Below the pieces are notes generated by a model, which saw only the letters and a list, made by a program, of their open reading frames with translations, did no database searches and was not told where the DNA came from. 64,000 nucleotides of DNA from Chromobacterium vaccinii (lineage in GTDB: Bacteria > Pseudomonadota > Gammaproteobacteria > Burkholderiales > Chromobacteriaceae): assembly GCF_000971335.1 (NCBI RefSeq), contig NZ_JZJL01000018.1, positions 25,792-89,791 on the forward strand, read 5' to 3'. Within the stretch, counting starts at the first letter, position 1. Every line of letters starts with the position of its first letter. A program made the position numbers and the translations under genes. This document shows, piece by piece, positions 50,561-59,234 of this stretch.

Positions 50561-53557
50561 TCAGGCCTCTCTAGAAAGCTTTCCACAAGCCAAGTCCAGC
50601 ATCTGCCGGCGGTAGAAATCCAGCAGCTCCAATTGCGCGTCGGGCAGCCAGCCCGGCGCCAGCGCCGACGCGCTCTCCTGCAGCCGCTCGCAGCGCCGCG
50701 CCAGCATCCGGCAGCCCAGCGCGTAGTCGTCGTAGCTGCGGGTGTCCACCGGCCCCGGCAACGGAGGTCCGGCGGTGCGGCCGGCGATGCCCGATGGCAG
50801 ATTCATCAGCGCGCAGGACAGCGGCCGGAGCAGGCCGGTCATCAGGTCGATCGCCGCGTTCATCAGCCGCGAGCGCCTGAGGCTGCCCAGCGGCTTCACC
50901 GCGAAATGCTGCGCCATCATCGCGAACATCAGCTCGTACACGCCCTGGTACAGCGCCATCAGCGCCCGCGCCCGCTCGTCTTCGACGCGCTGGCAGCCCG
51001 GCTCCTCGTCCAGCACCGGATTGCGCAGCGCCGGCAGCGCCGGTTCGAACGGCGCGGGCTGCGCCATGATCCGGGCCGCCAGCTCGCGCAGCCGCTGGAA
51101 ATGGGAATGCTCGTAATGCGGCGAGTCCAGCGCGCCGCCCTCGCCCTGGTCGGTGACGAAGGCGATGCCGAACAGCGCGCTGTCGCGGTCGAACACTTCC
51201 AGCTGGTAGCCGGGATTCGCGCGGTTGGTCAGCTCGTTGAGGAACAGGTGGTGCTCGCCGCCGCGCTTGCCGGCCTCGCCGTCGAACAAGTCGGGCAGAT
51301 CGAGGAAGGCCTGGCGGATCGCGGCGTAGAAATCGGCGATGGACTTGCCCGGCGCCGGGATGAAATGCGGCCACTCCAGCCGGACGAAGCGCGCCAGCGC
51401 CGACTCCGAGAACGGCTCCAGCGCGAACTCGGTGTCCAGGCCGAACGCCTGCCGCGCCGCCTCGCCCATCAGCGGCACGCCGGCATAGAATGGTTCGCCC
51501 AGCGCCATCAGCAAATTGTTCACCACTAGGTAGTGGATCATCTCTTCGTGGGCGATCTCCAGCAGCGCGGCGCGGATGCCGCCGTCGCGGCGTCGGTCTC
51601 CGCTTCCGCAAGCCAGCTGCAGCTGCTCCGGCGTCCACGCGCCGTCTGCCACGCGCTGCTGGCCCTGGGCGTAATTGGGAATGGAATAGGCGGCGTACAA
51701 ATACTGCAGCATCACCGACAGCTCCAGATCCACCGCCTTGCGCAGTTCGGCCGCCAGCTCCGCCTTGCTCCCGATGCGCGCCGGCCCGGCCGGCGGCGGC
51801 GCCTGCAGCCTGGCCTCGCCCTCGACGTGGGCCAGATACTTGAGGAACAGCCTGGCCTTGGGCGCCGACAGCTCGCGGGTGCTCGGCATGTAATAGCTCT
51901 TGCCGCGGTTCTGCGGATCGCACATCTGCCACATCAGCCTGGCGTAGGTCTCGCACTTGCAGCGGTCGGCCAGGCTGAACACCTTGTCCGACATGAACGG
52001 GTAGATCAGCTCGTAGTAGGCCATCACGTGTCGGTACAGGAAGGCGTAATCGACCTCGTCCACCGTCGCGTCGTCCAGCTCCCAGTCGTCCGGCAGCACC
52101 CGCAGCTGGATCGCCTCTTCGCCGTCGCCGAGCGCGATCCGGGCCGGGCCGGGCCGCAGACCGGTCAGCCGCCACTCGGCGACGATGCCGTCCTGGCGCG
52201 CCTCCACCCCGGCCAGCCCGATGCCTTCAATCCGGTAGGGAATGGTCGCCCGCTCGCGGGCCTCGCCGCGGAAATAGCTGCGCAGCCCGATGTTTTCCGG
52301 AAAGAAACGGCCATGGCGGCGGTCCGGCGCCTCCAGATAAAGATTGGCGGCGTCGGACTGGGTGACCCAGTCCTGCTCGCGCCACTCTGCCAGCTCGCTG
52401 GACAGCGTCAGCGAGCCCTTGGGCTCGCGCAGCAGCGGCAGGTCGACGATGCCGTGGTTCGTCCAGTAATCCTGGTACAGCGCCTGCGGCACCCGCGCCA
52501 ACAGCACGCCGTCCTCGTCGCGCAGCAGCAGGTCGCCCAGCGGCAGCTTGCCGCCCAAATCGGGCGTGGGCCTGTCCGGCGCGGACGGCAGCGCCGCGCG
52601 GGTGGAAAACGGGATCGCGCAGGCCAGATTCAGCGCCGCGCGGCCGCCCTGAACGCGCAGCGTCAGATCGCCCAACCCGGGCTGGCGCGGCCTCAGCAGC
52701 CGGCCGGCCGGATAGCTGGCCAGCTCGCCGCGCCGCCACAGGCCGACCACGCCGACCATGTCGTGGAACACCGGCGAATTGGGCTGCGGCGGCGTCGACA
52801 TATTGAACAGAACATACTGCACCGTCAGGCCGAGCACATCGTCGTCCTCCAGCGCCAGCTGCAGCCTGCGCCAGGCCTCGGAATCAAACTGCTTGGGATG
52901 GAACAGGAAATGCGGATGACTCTTGGGCACGGAAAACTGGAACAGCCGCGCCGTTCCGAACTCCTCATCCAGGAAATGGCCGCCGCGCTCGGCCACGTGG
53001 CCGCCGCGCGTCCAGCGCGCGCCGTGGCTGTCGTCGATGTCGGCGGTGAACAGCCAGGGCGTGCCCGGCCCGGCGCCGGCCGGGCTGATGGTGAACTGGC
53101 CGGCGTAGATCTGCACCGCGTCGCGGCGGGTGGGATCGTTGTCCACCCAGCGCGCGCGGTTGAAGGTGGTGCGCAAGTAGTCGTTGTAGTGGCCCCACAG
53201 CGCCAGCCTGGCGCCGACCAGGCCGTCGCCATGGTCCGGTTCGCCGCCGTCCAGCTGCACGTGGCTGACGGTGACGTTCTCCCAGGAGAAATGGTTGTTG
53301 CCGGCCGCATTGTAGCCTTCCGCCAGGCCGAACGGCCCCTCCGGATCAGGCCGGCCGTCCAGGCCGAAACGCGGTTGCAGCGATTGCAGGTGGCGGTGGA
53401 ACTCGGTCGGATGGCGAGCCAGGTCGAACGGCTCGCCATTGATCGAAACCGCGTTGCGGGCCATGTCGATCTGGCCGTGCGGATCGCGGTTGGCGGTGGG
53501 CGCGTTGACCCGCGCCCAGCCGCGGAAATGTATGCGTGGAAAATCCAGAATGCTCAT
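50561..53557 (-). CDS. vioB: VioB, heme-containing iminophenyl/indole-pyruvate coupling enzyme
   Basis: 998 aa, matching VioB. The N-terminal half (MSILDFPRIHFRGWARVNAP) is specific to VioB/RebD-type proteins. From about residue 600 there is a ferritin-like domain (LRKAVDLELSVMLQYLYAAY; IAHEEMIHYLVVNN around 670). It couples two indole-3-pyruvate imine molecules supplied by VioA, to give the unstable substrate of VioE. It is the longest gene of the window. It starts 83 bp after the vioA stop. Confidence 0.97.
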   Translation of the reverse strand: MSILDFPRIHFRGWARVNAPTANRDPHGQIDMARNAVSINGEPFDLARHPTEFHRHLQSLQPRFGLDGRPDPEGPFGLAEGYNAAGNNHFSWENVTVSHVQLDGGEPDHGDGLVGARLALWGHYNDYLRTTFNRARWVDNDPTRRDAVQIYAGQFTISPAGAGPGTPWLFTADIDDSHGARWTRGGHVAERGGHFLDEEFGTARLFQFSVPKSHPHFLFHPKQFDSEAWRRLQLALEDDDVLGLTVQYVLFNMSTPPQPNSPVFHDMVGVVGLWRRGELASYPAGRLLRPRQPGLGDLTLRVQGGRAALNLACAIPFSTRAALPSAPDRPTPDLGGKLPLGDLLLRDEDGVLLARVPQALYQDYWTNHGIVDLPLLREPKGSLTLSSELAEWREQDWVTQSDAANLYLEAPDRRHGRFFPENIGLRSYFRGEARERATIPYRIEGIGLAGVEARQDGIVAEWRLTGLRPGPARIALGDGEEAIQLRVLPDDWELDDATVDEVDYAFLYRHVMAYYELIYPFMSDKVFSLADRCKCETYARLMWQMCDPQNRGKSYYMPSTRELSAPKARLFLKYLAHVEGEARLQAPPPAGPARIGSKAELAAELRKAVDLELSVMLQYLYAAYSIPNYAQGQQRVADGAWTPEQLQLACGSGDRRRDGGIRAALLEIAHEEMIHYLVVNNLLMALGEPFYAGVPLMGEAARQAFGLDTEFALEPFSESALARFVRLEWPHFIPAPGKSIADFYAAIRQAFLDLPDLFDGEAGKRGGEHHLFLNELTNRANPGYQLEVFDRDSALFGIAFVTDQGEGGALDSPHYEHSHFQRLRELAARIMAQPAPFEPALPALRNPVLDEEPGCQRVEDERARALMALYQGVYELMFAMMAQHFAVKPLGSLRRSRLMNAAIDLMTGLLRPLSCALMNLPSGIAGRTAGPPLPGPVDTRSYDDYALGCRMLARRCERLQESASALAPGWLPDAQLELLDFYRRQMLDLACGKLSREA

Positions 53558-53640
53558 GTGTCTCCCGAGCGGTCATGACTGACGACCGCCGCCCGGACAT
53601 CGGACGGCGACGCGGGACGGCGGCCTAGCCGCCGCCACGT

Positions 53641-54897
53641 TCAAGCGGAGAGGCGCTGCAACAGCAGCCTGCTGGCCTCGCGGGCGCTGAGCAGGCCGCC
53701 CTCCATCCAGCCGCAGTGCGTGGTGTAGGCATCCGAGCAGGCGATGATGCCGCTGTCGCGGTGGCTCAGCGCGGACGGGTGGTCGATGCCGCTGTCGCGG
53801 CAAAACTCGACGCCGTGCGCCCAGTACTTGTGCACATGGACGCGAGGCTGGGGAATGCGCTCGCGGGCGATGCCCAGCGCGCTGGCCAGATGAGTGCGGA
53901 TCTGCTCCAGATAGCCGTCCTCGCCTTCCGCCACGCAACCGCGCCAGTAATCGGCCATTTCGCTGTCGGTGTAGAAAAACAGGTATTTGTCGCCCTTGAA
54001 GTAGATCTTGCGCAGCGGGTTGTCGACGATCAGCACCTGGTCGTCCAGCTTGTAATCCAGCCACCAGGGCTCGCTATAGGTCAGGAAACCCTTGAACAGC
54101 GGCAGCGAGCCGTAGCGCGCGCCGCTCCACGCCTCGGGAAAATTGACGTTGAGCCCGGCCATCGCCGACGGCGGGACCGCCAGGATCAAGTGGCGGGTAC
54201 GATGCTCCAGCTTCCAGCCGTCGTCGCCGGCCAGCTGCAGCCGGTAACCATCGCCGTCAGCCTCAACCGAAACCAGGCGATAGCCCAGGCTGAAGCGGGC
54301 GCCGGCGGCCTTGACCTTGGTCTTGATCTGCTGGATCAGGCCGTCGAAGCCCTGCTCCGCCGAAAACCACTGGTTGGCGTCGTTGTCGGTCACGCTCTGG
54401 ATTTCCGGATGCTTGCCGACGATGTCGTAAGCCATCTCGGCCGAGATGTCCGGCAGGAACAAGGCGTCATAACCCATCGAGCGGATCATGCCGACCGCGC
54501 TCTCCTTGCCCTGATAGCGGCTGACGAACTGGAGAAAGGACTCTTTGCCGTGCTCCACCAGCCTGGAGGACAGCTCGCTCATCGCCCGCTTCAGCTTTTG
54601 CTGGGTGTGGTTTTTGAATTTCAGCTGGGTGAACGGGTAGATTTCGCTCTTTTGGCTGTAATGCTGCATCGCGCTCTGGAAATGCGGATGCAACTGCGGC
54701 GAGTACCGTCCGGCGCCCAGCTCGATCGCGGCCTTGCCGTCCAGCGTTTTCGAGCGGATGCGGCCTCCCGCTTCCTGCTGCATGTCGAAAATGCGCAGAG
54801 ACAGGCCGCGACAGGCTGGCGAGTCGAGCAAATGGCTGGCGCAAGTCAGGCCGCTGATGCCGGCGCCGACAATGCAGATATCGGAGGAATGCTTCAT
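53641..54897 (-). CDS. vioA: VioA, L-tryptophan oxidase
   Basis: 418 aa. FAD-binding motif [18 protein letters not shown] at residues about 7-24, the flavin amine-oxidase-type [11 protein letters not shown] segment, and a C-terminal [20 protein letters not shown] block. It oxidises L-tryptophan to indole-3-pyruvate imine, the first step of violacein synthesis, and makes H2O2. First gene of the operon, with an upstream leader of about 220 bp that contains a CviR-type box at its far end. Confidence 0.97.
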   Translation of the reverse strand: MKHSSDICIVGAGISGLTCASHLLDSPACRGLSLRIFDMQQEAGGRIRSKTLDGKAAIELGAGRYSPQLHPHFQSAMQHYSQKSEIYPFTQLKFKNHTQQKLKRAMSELSSRLVEHGKESFLQFVSRYQGKESAVGMIRSMGYDALFLPDISAEMAYDIVGKHPEIQSVTDNDANQWFSAEQGFDGLIQQIKTKVKAAGARFSLGYRLVSVEADGDGYRLQLAGDDGWKLEHRTRHLILAVPPSAMAGLNVNFPEAWSGARYGSLPLFKGFLTYSEPWWLDYKLDDQVLIVDNPLRKIYFKGDKYLFFYTDSEMADYWRGCVAEGEDGYLEQIRTHLASALGIARERIPQPRVHVHKYWAHGVEFCRDSGIDHPSALSHRDSGIIACSDAYTTHCGWMEGGLLSAREASRLLLQRLSA

Positions 54898-55048
54898 CGC
54901 GAATGTCCCTTTGACTGTTCAATTCACGCCCGCCGCGCGGCAACAACGAACGGGCATGGACGACGTAAATGCTTGGCACTCTCGCCTCGAAATCGGGATG
55001 CAGCCTCTTGTATCCTCGTCATGACCGGTTTCCCGGCATGAAATTTAT

Positions 55049-55080
55049 AAGGCATTTATATTTTTAAAATTAAATGCCTT
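55049..55080. promoter_or_regulatory. AT-rich inverted repeat in the vioA leader
   Basis: Perfect 10-bp arms AAGGCATTTA / TAAATGCCTT with a 12-base AT-rich loop, 152-183 bp before the vioA ATG. On the minus strand no T-run follows, so it is not a standard terminator. It could be an operator or an mRNA hairpin. Confidence 0.5.
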
Positions 55081-55097
55081 TGTAATTTTCAGCCACG

Positions 55098-55115
55098 TTA
55101 GTTCAACCGAACTAA
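55098..55115. promoter_or_regulatory. Operator-like dyad at the inferred vioA start site
   Basis: Perfect dyad TTAGTTC-AACC-GAACTAA, 18 bp. By the geometry described for the adjacent lux box, the transcription start should be near 55116, so the dyad would cover +1 to +18. This is where a repressor would block transcription. The regulator is unknown. Confidence 0.55.
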
Positions 55116-55122
55116 TTCATCA

Positions 55123-55166
55123 AGCATATTGTCTGACAGGACGGCCCATCCTGTTCCAAGGGTCAG
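55123..55166 (-). promoter_or_regulatory. CviR-type lux box and -10 of the vioA promoter
   Basis: On the minus strand CTGACCCTTGGAACAG (55151-55166) fits the CviR quorum-sensing consensus CTGNCCNNNNGGNCAG except at one position. Downstream TATGCT (55123-55128) lies where a -10 box would be if the lux box is centred at about -42.5. This is the standard LuxR-type class II activation layout. It predicts that acyl-homoserine-lactone-bound CviR switches on the vio operon. Confidence 0.88.
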
Positions 55167-55206
55167 GGCATGACGTGGAGAAACGGAGACAAAGGGCTGC
55201 CTGGGA

Positions 55207-56736
55207 TCAACGACGTTTGGCGTACGACAATTGTCCGCGCCAGTCCAGATACTGAGGCGCGACGCCCATCCCCACCCTGAAGCGCTCACCGTTCCCTGCG
55301 GTCGGCTGCCACAGGTAGAGCTGGTCGGCATGGCCGCCGCCGGTCCAGGCGGTCAGGTAATAGTCGGCGGCGCGCGCCCAATCCTTGAGCGACACTTCGT
55401 CGCCGTCCTGCAGGCAGCCGTCCGGCCGGCTGTGATTGATCAGCCGCAGTTCGGCGGAACGGTTCAGCGGCCCCTGGGCGGTGTAGTAAGCGTACTGATT
55501 GCCGCCGACCGTTCCCCACCAGGTCCAGAACCAGCCGGGCCGGTCCGCCCGCTCCAGGCGCACGTATTCGCCGGAGCGGATGCAGCCGTTGTCGCGCATG
55601 GAGAAGTTGTTGGACAGATTGAAGCGCGCCCGCGCGTCCGCCGCTGCGGCGTCGGTCTCCAGCCAGCCGTCGTTGGCGTCTCCGGCCCGCACATAGCGGC
55701 CGTTGGCCAGGTTCTGCAGGGATATCTGGCGATAGCCGCCCGGCTGCGCGGTCAGCGAGCGGGTCGGCGTGGCGGCGTCGGCCCAGGCGAAGGCCTGCAC
55801 CGGATAGTGATCGCTGAAATCGGTGTAGGCATAGGTCTGCTTCGCCACCGCCGATCGCGCCGTCCACTGCGGCGACGGCGCGTCCAGCGCCTGGTTATGC
55901 CAGGCCGAGGGCTGGCGATGGCCTTTCAACGTCAGGATGTAGTCCAGGTATTCCGGCGCGTCGCCGCCGCGCGCGCCGTAGCGCTCCAGCGCGATGCCGT
56001 TGCCGGCGGTGTCGAAGCTGTGCGGCATGCCGGCGTAGCGCGGCTCGCTGGCCTGCAGGATGTCCAGCATCGCCCGGTATTCGGCGGTCTTGTAGCGGTC
56101 GGTGTTCATGTCGCCGGCGACGATCACCGTTTCGTCGGCCGGAAGATGGCGCGATTGGATCCAGGCCGCGATCTCGCGCAGCTGGGCCTGGCGCACGCCG
56201 ATGTCGGCGTGGTTGGCGCAGCCGCTGTCCTCGGATTGCAGATGGGTGCCGATCACATGATAGAACTGGCCGTTGACGGCTATCCTGGCATAGGCGAAGC
56301 CCTTCTGCGCCTGCCCGTCCCAGCTGCAGCCCGGCGTCTGGAACAGGTACTGCCGCTTCTCGACGATGGGCCAGCGGCTGGCGATGGCCACGCCGCCATC
56401 CTCCGGCTTCATGCCGTTCCAGCCTTCGGTCCCGTCCCAGCCCTGTTGCGTTCGGCCGATCACCGGCGTCTGGTAGGGAAAGCGCGGCTTGAGCAAGGTC
56501 TGCAGCCGCTCCGACGCGGCGTTGTCCTGCAATTCCTGGAACACCAGCACGTCCTGCGACTGGAGAATGGGCGAAGCCGCCATCAGCTCGACCCGCCGCA
56601 TCTGACCGTAGTTGGGATACAGGGCTTGCGGCAGCAGCATCGCGTTCCAGGTGGCGAGCTTCAGGTCGTCGGGATAGGCTGCATGGGAGGCGGCGGGCAG
56701 CAGCGCCGCGCACAGCAGAAAACGCCAGGCTTTCAT
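55207..56736 (-). CDS. Secreted sphingomyelinase C/DNase I-like phosphodiesterase
   Basis: 509 aa. Signal peptide MKAWRFLLCAALLPAASHA, then an endonuclease/exonuclease/phosphatase fold typical of bacterial sphingomyelinase C. The motifs are LKLATWNAMLLPQ, VFQELQDN (Glu), VIGTHLQSED, VAGDMNTDRY (Asp/Asn) and FSDHYPVQA (catalytic Asp/His). After about residue 335, a beta-trefoil-like C-terminal region (LQNLANGRYVRAGDANDGWL) may bind membranes or sugars. It is a probable haemolysin-type toxin. No clear terminator separates it from the vio promoter 310 bp downstream. Confidence 0.85.
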   Translation of the reverse strand: MKAWRFLLCAALLPAASHAAYPDDLKLATWNAMLLPQALYPNYGQMRRVELMAASPILQSQDVLVFQELQDNAASERLQTLLKPRFPYQTPVIGRTQQGWDGTEGWNGMKPEDGGVAIASRWPIVEKRQYLFQTPGCSWDGQAQKGFAYARIAVNGQFYHVIGTHLQSEDSGCANHADIGVRQAQLREIAAWIQSRHLPADETVIVAGDMNTDRYKTAEYRAMLDILQASEPRYAGMPHSFDTAGNGIALERYGARGGDAPEYLDYILTLKGHRQPSAWHNQALDAPSPQWTARSAVAKQTYAYTDFSDHYPVQAFAWADAATPTRSLTAQPGGYRQISLQNLANGRYVRAGDANDGWLETDAAAADARARFNLSNNFSMRDNGCIRSGEYVRLERADRPGWFWTWWGTVGGNQYAYYTAQGPLNRSAELRLINHSRPDGCLQDGDEVSLKDWARAADYYLTAWTGGGHADQLYLWQPTAGNGERFRVGMGVAPQYLDWRGQLSYAKRR

Positions 56737-56913
56737 CGGACATCCTTTAGTGGGTGAAGGAAGCGGCAAAGGCTGGATCAGTTTTCTTTCACTATGGTTA
56801 ATTACTATAAAATTAATATTCCATTTACATTTTCAATACATGCTCGCCTCGCCAGCCCCGTTCATGAAAACGCTGGTCCGCGGCTGCCGCTTTGCTCTCC
56901 GTCCTGCGAAATG

Positions 56914-56945
56914 AAAAAAGCCGCCATCCCTGGGGACGGCGGCTT
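56914..56945 (-). terminator. Terminator of the YceI-YceI-cytochrome b561 operon
   Basis: On the minus strand AAGCCGCC / GGCGGCTT with a 12-base loop is followed by TTTT, 25 bp after the stop codon of the last YceI gene. Confidence 0.88.
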
Positions 56946-56969
56946 CGCTGCGAATGCGAGCGACGCGGC

Positions 56970-57548
56970 TTATTCGTGGATGGCTTCCACGGCGATGTCG
57001 ATGGTGACGTCGTCGCCCACGTACGGGGCGTATTTGCCGGCGTTGAATTCGGTGCGCTTGACCTTGACGCTGGCGTTGGCGCCGATGGCGTCTTTCTTCA
57101 GCATCGGGTGCTCTTTGTTGGTGAAGCTGGACAGCGCCAGGGTCACCGGCTTGGTCACGCCCTTGATGGTCAGATTGCCTTCCACCGCGGTCGGCTTGTC
57201 GCCGTCAAACAACACCTTGGTGGACTTGAAGGTGGCGGTCGGGAACTTGGCGGTGTCGAAGAAATCGGCACCCTGGATGTGGCCGTTGAATACCGGGTAG
57301 CCGGTATCCACCGACTTCATGTCGATGGTGACGTCGACGGAGCCGGTCTTGGCTTCCTTGTCCAGCACGATCTTGCCGCTGGTCTTGTCGAAGCGGCTCA
57401 GCTGGGTGGAGAAGCCCAGGTGGCTGTACGAGAAGCGCGGGAAGGTATGGGTGCCGTCGATCACATAGGTTTCCGGCTTGGCCAGCGCGGCGCTGCTGAA
57501 GCCGGCGACGGCCACGGCGGCCAAGGTCAGGCGGGTCAGTTTGTTCAT
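56970..57548 (-). CDS. Periplasmic YceI-family protein (first copy)
   Basis: 192 aa. A 23-residue signal peptide (LAAVAVAGFSSAALA) precedes the YceI lipocalin-like fold: YVIDGTHTFPRFSYSHLGFS, VDVTIDMKSVDTGYPVFNGH, AVEGNLTIKGVTKPVTLAL and GDDVTIDIAVEAI. YceI proteins bind isoprenoid chains such as ubiquinone-type lipids. The ATG at 57548 follows GAGGAAG by 5 bp. Third in the operon after cytochrome b561 and the other YceI. Confidence 0.92.
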   Translation of the reverse strand: MNKLTRLTLAAVAVAGFSSAALAKPETYVIDGTHTFPRFSYSHLGFSTQLSRFDKTSGKIVLDKEAKTGSVDVTIDMKSVDTGYPVFNGHIQGADFFDTAKFPTATFKSTKVLFDGDKPTAVEGNLTIKGVTKPVTLALSSFTNKEHPMLKKDAIGANASVKVKRTEFNAGKYAPYVGDDVTIDIAVEAIHE

Positions 57549-57579
57549 GGCTTCTTCCTCGGTTTGGTTTGGGCGGCGC

Positions 57580-58149
57580 TTACTTGGCGCGCGCCAGCAG
57601 ATGGAACTTGATCTGGATTTCATTGGCCACGGTGCCGAAGTCCTTCCAGTCGCCTTCGCCGATGGCGAAGTCTGCGCGCTTGATGGCGAACGCGCCGTCG
57701 AAAGCCGTGGCATTGCCCTGCGGCGTCATCGTGGCCACCGCGCTGACCGGCTGGGTGCGGCCCTTGATGGTCAGCTTGCCGTCCACCTGGAAGCGGTTGC
57801 CTCCCAAGGGCTTGATGGCGCTGGAAACGAAGCGGGCGTTCGGATACTGCTTGGTGTTGAACCAATCCTTGTCCGCCACCTGCTCGTTGGCCTCGGCCGA
57901 GCCGGTATCGATGCTGGCGAGGTTGACGTCCAGCTGCGCCTTGGCTGCGGCAGGTTTTGCCGGATCGAAACTCAGTTGAGCGGAAAACTTCTTGAAGTGG
58001 CCCTGCATGCCGACGCCCATCTGCTTATAGCCGAAGGCGATGTTGCTCTTGTCCTGCTGGATCGCGGTGTATTCCACGGCCTGCGCCGCCAGCGGCGCGG
58101 CCAGCAGGCCGCCCAGCAGCAGCGGCATGGCGATGCGTTTGATATCCAT
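57580..58149 (-). CDS. Periplasmic YceI-family protein (second copy)
   Basis: 189 aa. Signal peptide (LLLGGLLAAPLAAQA), then YTAIQQDKSNIAFGYKQMGV, DVNLASIDTGSAEANEQVAD, DGKLTIKGRTQPVSAVATM, typical of YceI. It differs clearly from the neighbouring copy, so the duplication is old or the paralogues are specialised. Lies 19 bp after the cytochrome b561 gene, suggesting a quinone-related role for both. Confidence 0.92.
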   Translation of the reverse strand: MDIKRIAMPLLLGGLLAAPLAAQAVEYTAIQQDKSNIAFGYKQMGVGMQGHFKKFSAQLSFDPAKPAAAKAQLDVNLASIDTGSAEANEQVADKDWFNTKQYPNARFVSSAIKPLGGNRFQVDGKLTIKGRTQPVSAVATMTPQGNATAFDGAFAIKRADFAIGEGDWKDFGTVANEIQIKFHLLARAK

Positions 58150-58168
58150 GGTGAGGTCTCCGGAGGGG

Positions 58169-58711
58169 TCAGGATTTGATGCGCCAGGGCAGCATGCGCG
58201 TCAGCACATCGTCCCTATCGATCAGGTGGTGCTTGAGCGCGGCGGCGACGTGTCCCGCCACCACCGCGGCCAGCAGATAATTGAGCAGGCCATGCAGGCG
58301 CTGCAGGTTTTCGCCCAGCGCCTGGTCCGGCGCGATCAGGTCCGGCAGCGGCAACATGCCGAAGTAAACGGTCTGCACGCCCTTGGCCGAGCTCATCAGC
58401 CAGCCGGACAGCGGAATGGCGACCATCAGCAGATACAGCATCAGGTGGCCCGCGTGGGCCATCGCCCGCATCGGCTTGCCCATGCCGGCCGGCAGCGCCG
58501 GCGGCCGATGGCCGAAGCGCCAGGCAAGCCGCAGCCACACCAGCAGAAACACGGTGACGCCGGCCCATTTGTGCCAGGAGTAGATCTTCAGCTTCAACGG
58601 CGAGAACGGCAGGCCGTGCATGTAGAAGCCCACGCCGAACAGACAGACGAGCATGACCGCCATCAGCCAGTGCAGCAGGATGGCGGTAGAGGTGTAACGC
58701 GTTTGCGACAT
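58169..58711 (-). CDS. Cytochrome b561 family protein
   Basis: 180 aa with four membrane helices. Heme-ligand His residues appear in TAILLHWLMAVMLVCLFG, KIYSWHKWAGVTVFLLVW, AHAGHLMLYLLMVAIPL and LLNYLLAAVVAGHVAAALKHH. The family (CybB-like) passes electrons between quinol and periplasmic partners such as YceI proteins, which fits the genes downstream. First gene of the three-gene operon. Confidence 0.92.
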   Translation of the reverse strand: MSQTRYTSTAILLHWLMAVMLVCLFGVGFYMHGLPFSPLKLKIYSWHKWAGVTVFLLVWLRLAWRFGHRPPALPAGMGKPMRAMAHAGHLMLYLLMVAIPLSGWLMSSAKGVQTVYFGMLPLPDLIAPDQALGENLQRLHGLLNYLLAAVVAGHVAAALKHHLIDRDDVLTRMLPWRIKS

Positions 58712-59042
58712 GGACAGCCTCTTGGTGAATTCAACGAAAAGCCGGCCTCCCCCATTCAGCCACGGCCTTGCCGTGACGCGGGGGATGCCGCTTGCTTAAA
58801 ACTCTAAGCGCTTTTCATTGCGCGAAATAGACGGCGCAGGCAAATTCATCATTTCCTGTCAGGAAACAATCGACGGGAACCATTTTCCTTCCGTTCGCTC
58901 CGCCCTTGCCTGCACCTGGCTGGAAAATACCGACAGCATCGCAGATCATGGCTCCTAGCGGCAAACATCCCGCAGGCCAGCTAGCTACCGCGTCCCCGGC
59001 CCCGCTGCTAAGCTGGACGGTATCGACGCTTTCTCCTCCGCC
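58712..59042. other. Gene-free divergent region with a nested hairpin
   Basis: 331 bp between cytochrome b561 and the small Cys protein. At 58748-58785 the arms TCCCCC / GGGGGA enclose a second perfect hairpin, CACGGC-CTT-GCCGTG (58761-58775), about 37 bp before the b561 ATG. Its function is unknown. The rest has no support for a gene. Confidence 0.45.
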
Positions 59043-59234
59043 ATGCACCCGAATCCCGCCGAGCGACGCGGCGCCCCGCTTTGCCGACGCTGTCGCCATT
59101 ACTTCGTCACCCACGACCCGCGCTTTCCTTACGGCTGCCGGGCGATGGGCTTCTCCAGCAAACGCGCGCCCTGCCTGGACGTGCGGGAGGCCTCAGGCCA
59201 GACGTGCATGCGCTTTCAGTCCAAGACCGGCTGA
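59043..59234 (+). CDS. Small conserved cysteine-rich protein
   Basis: 63 aa. The pattern LCRRCRHYFVTHDPRFPYGCRAMGF followed by a C-terminal SGQTCMRFQSK is a conserved small family with four or five Cys (CxxC and two more) found in proteobacteria, probably a zinc ribbon. I do not know its function. Its end overlaps the convergent methyltransferase by 19 bp. The ATG at 59043 is the only sensible start. Confidence 0.7.
   Translation: MHPNPAERRGAPLCRRCRHYFVTHDPRFPYGCRAMGFSSKRAPCLDVREASGQTCMRFQSKTG

Noticed and set aside
55049..55080. The AT-rich inverted repeat as terminator of the sphingomyelinase gene
   Set aside because: Low GC stem and no T-run on the minus strand after it.
58815..59114. 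99-codon minus-strand frame before cytochrome b561
   Set aside because: No family resemblance; it overlaps the conserved small Cys protein on the other strand and lacks a ribosome site.
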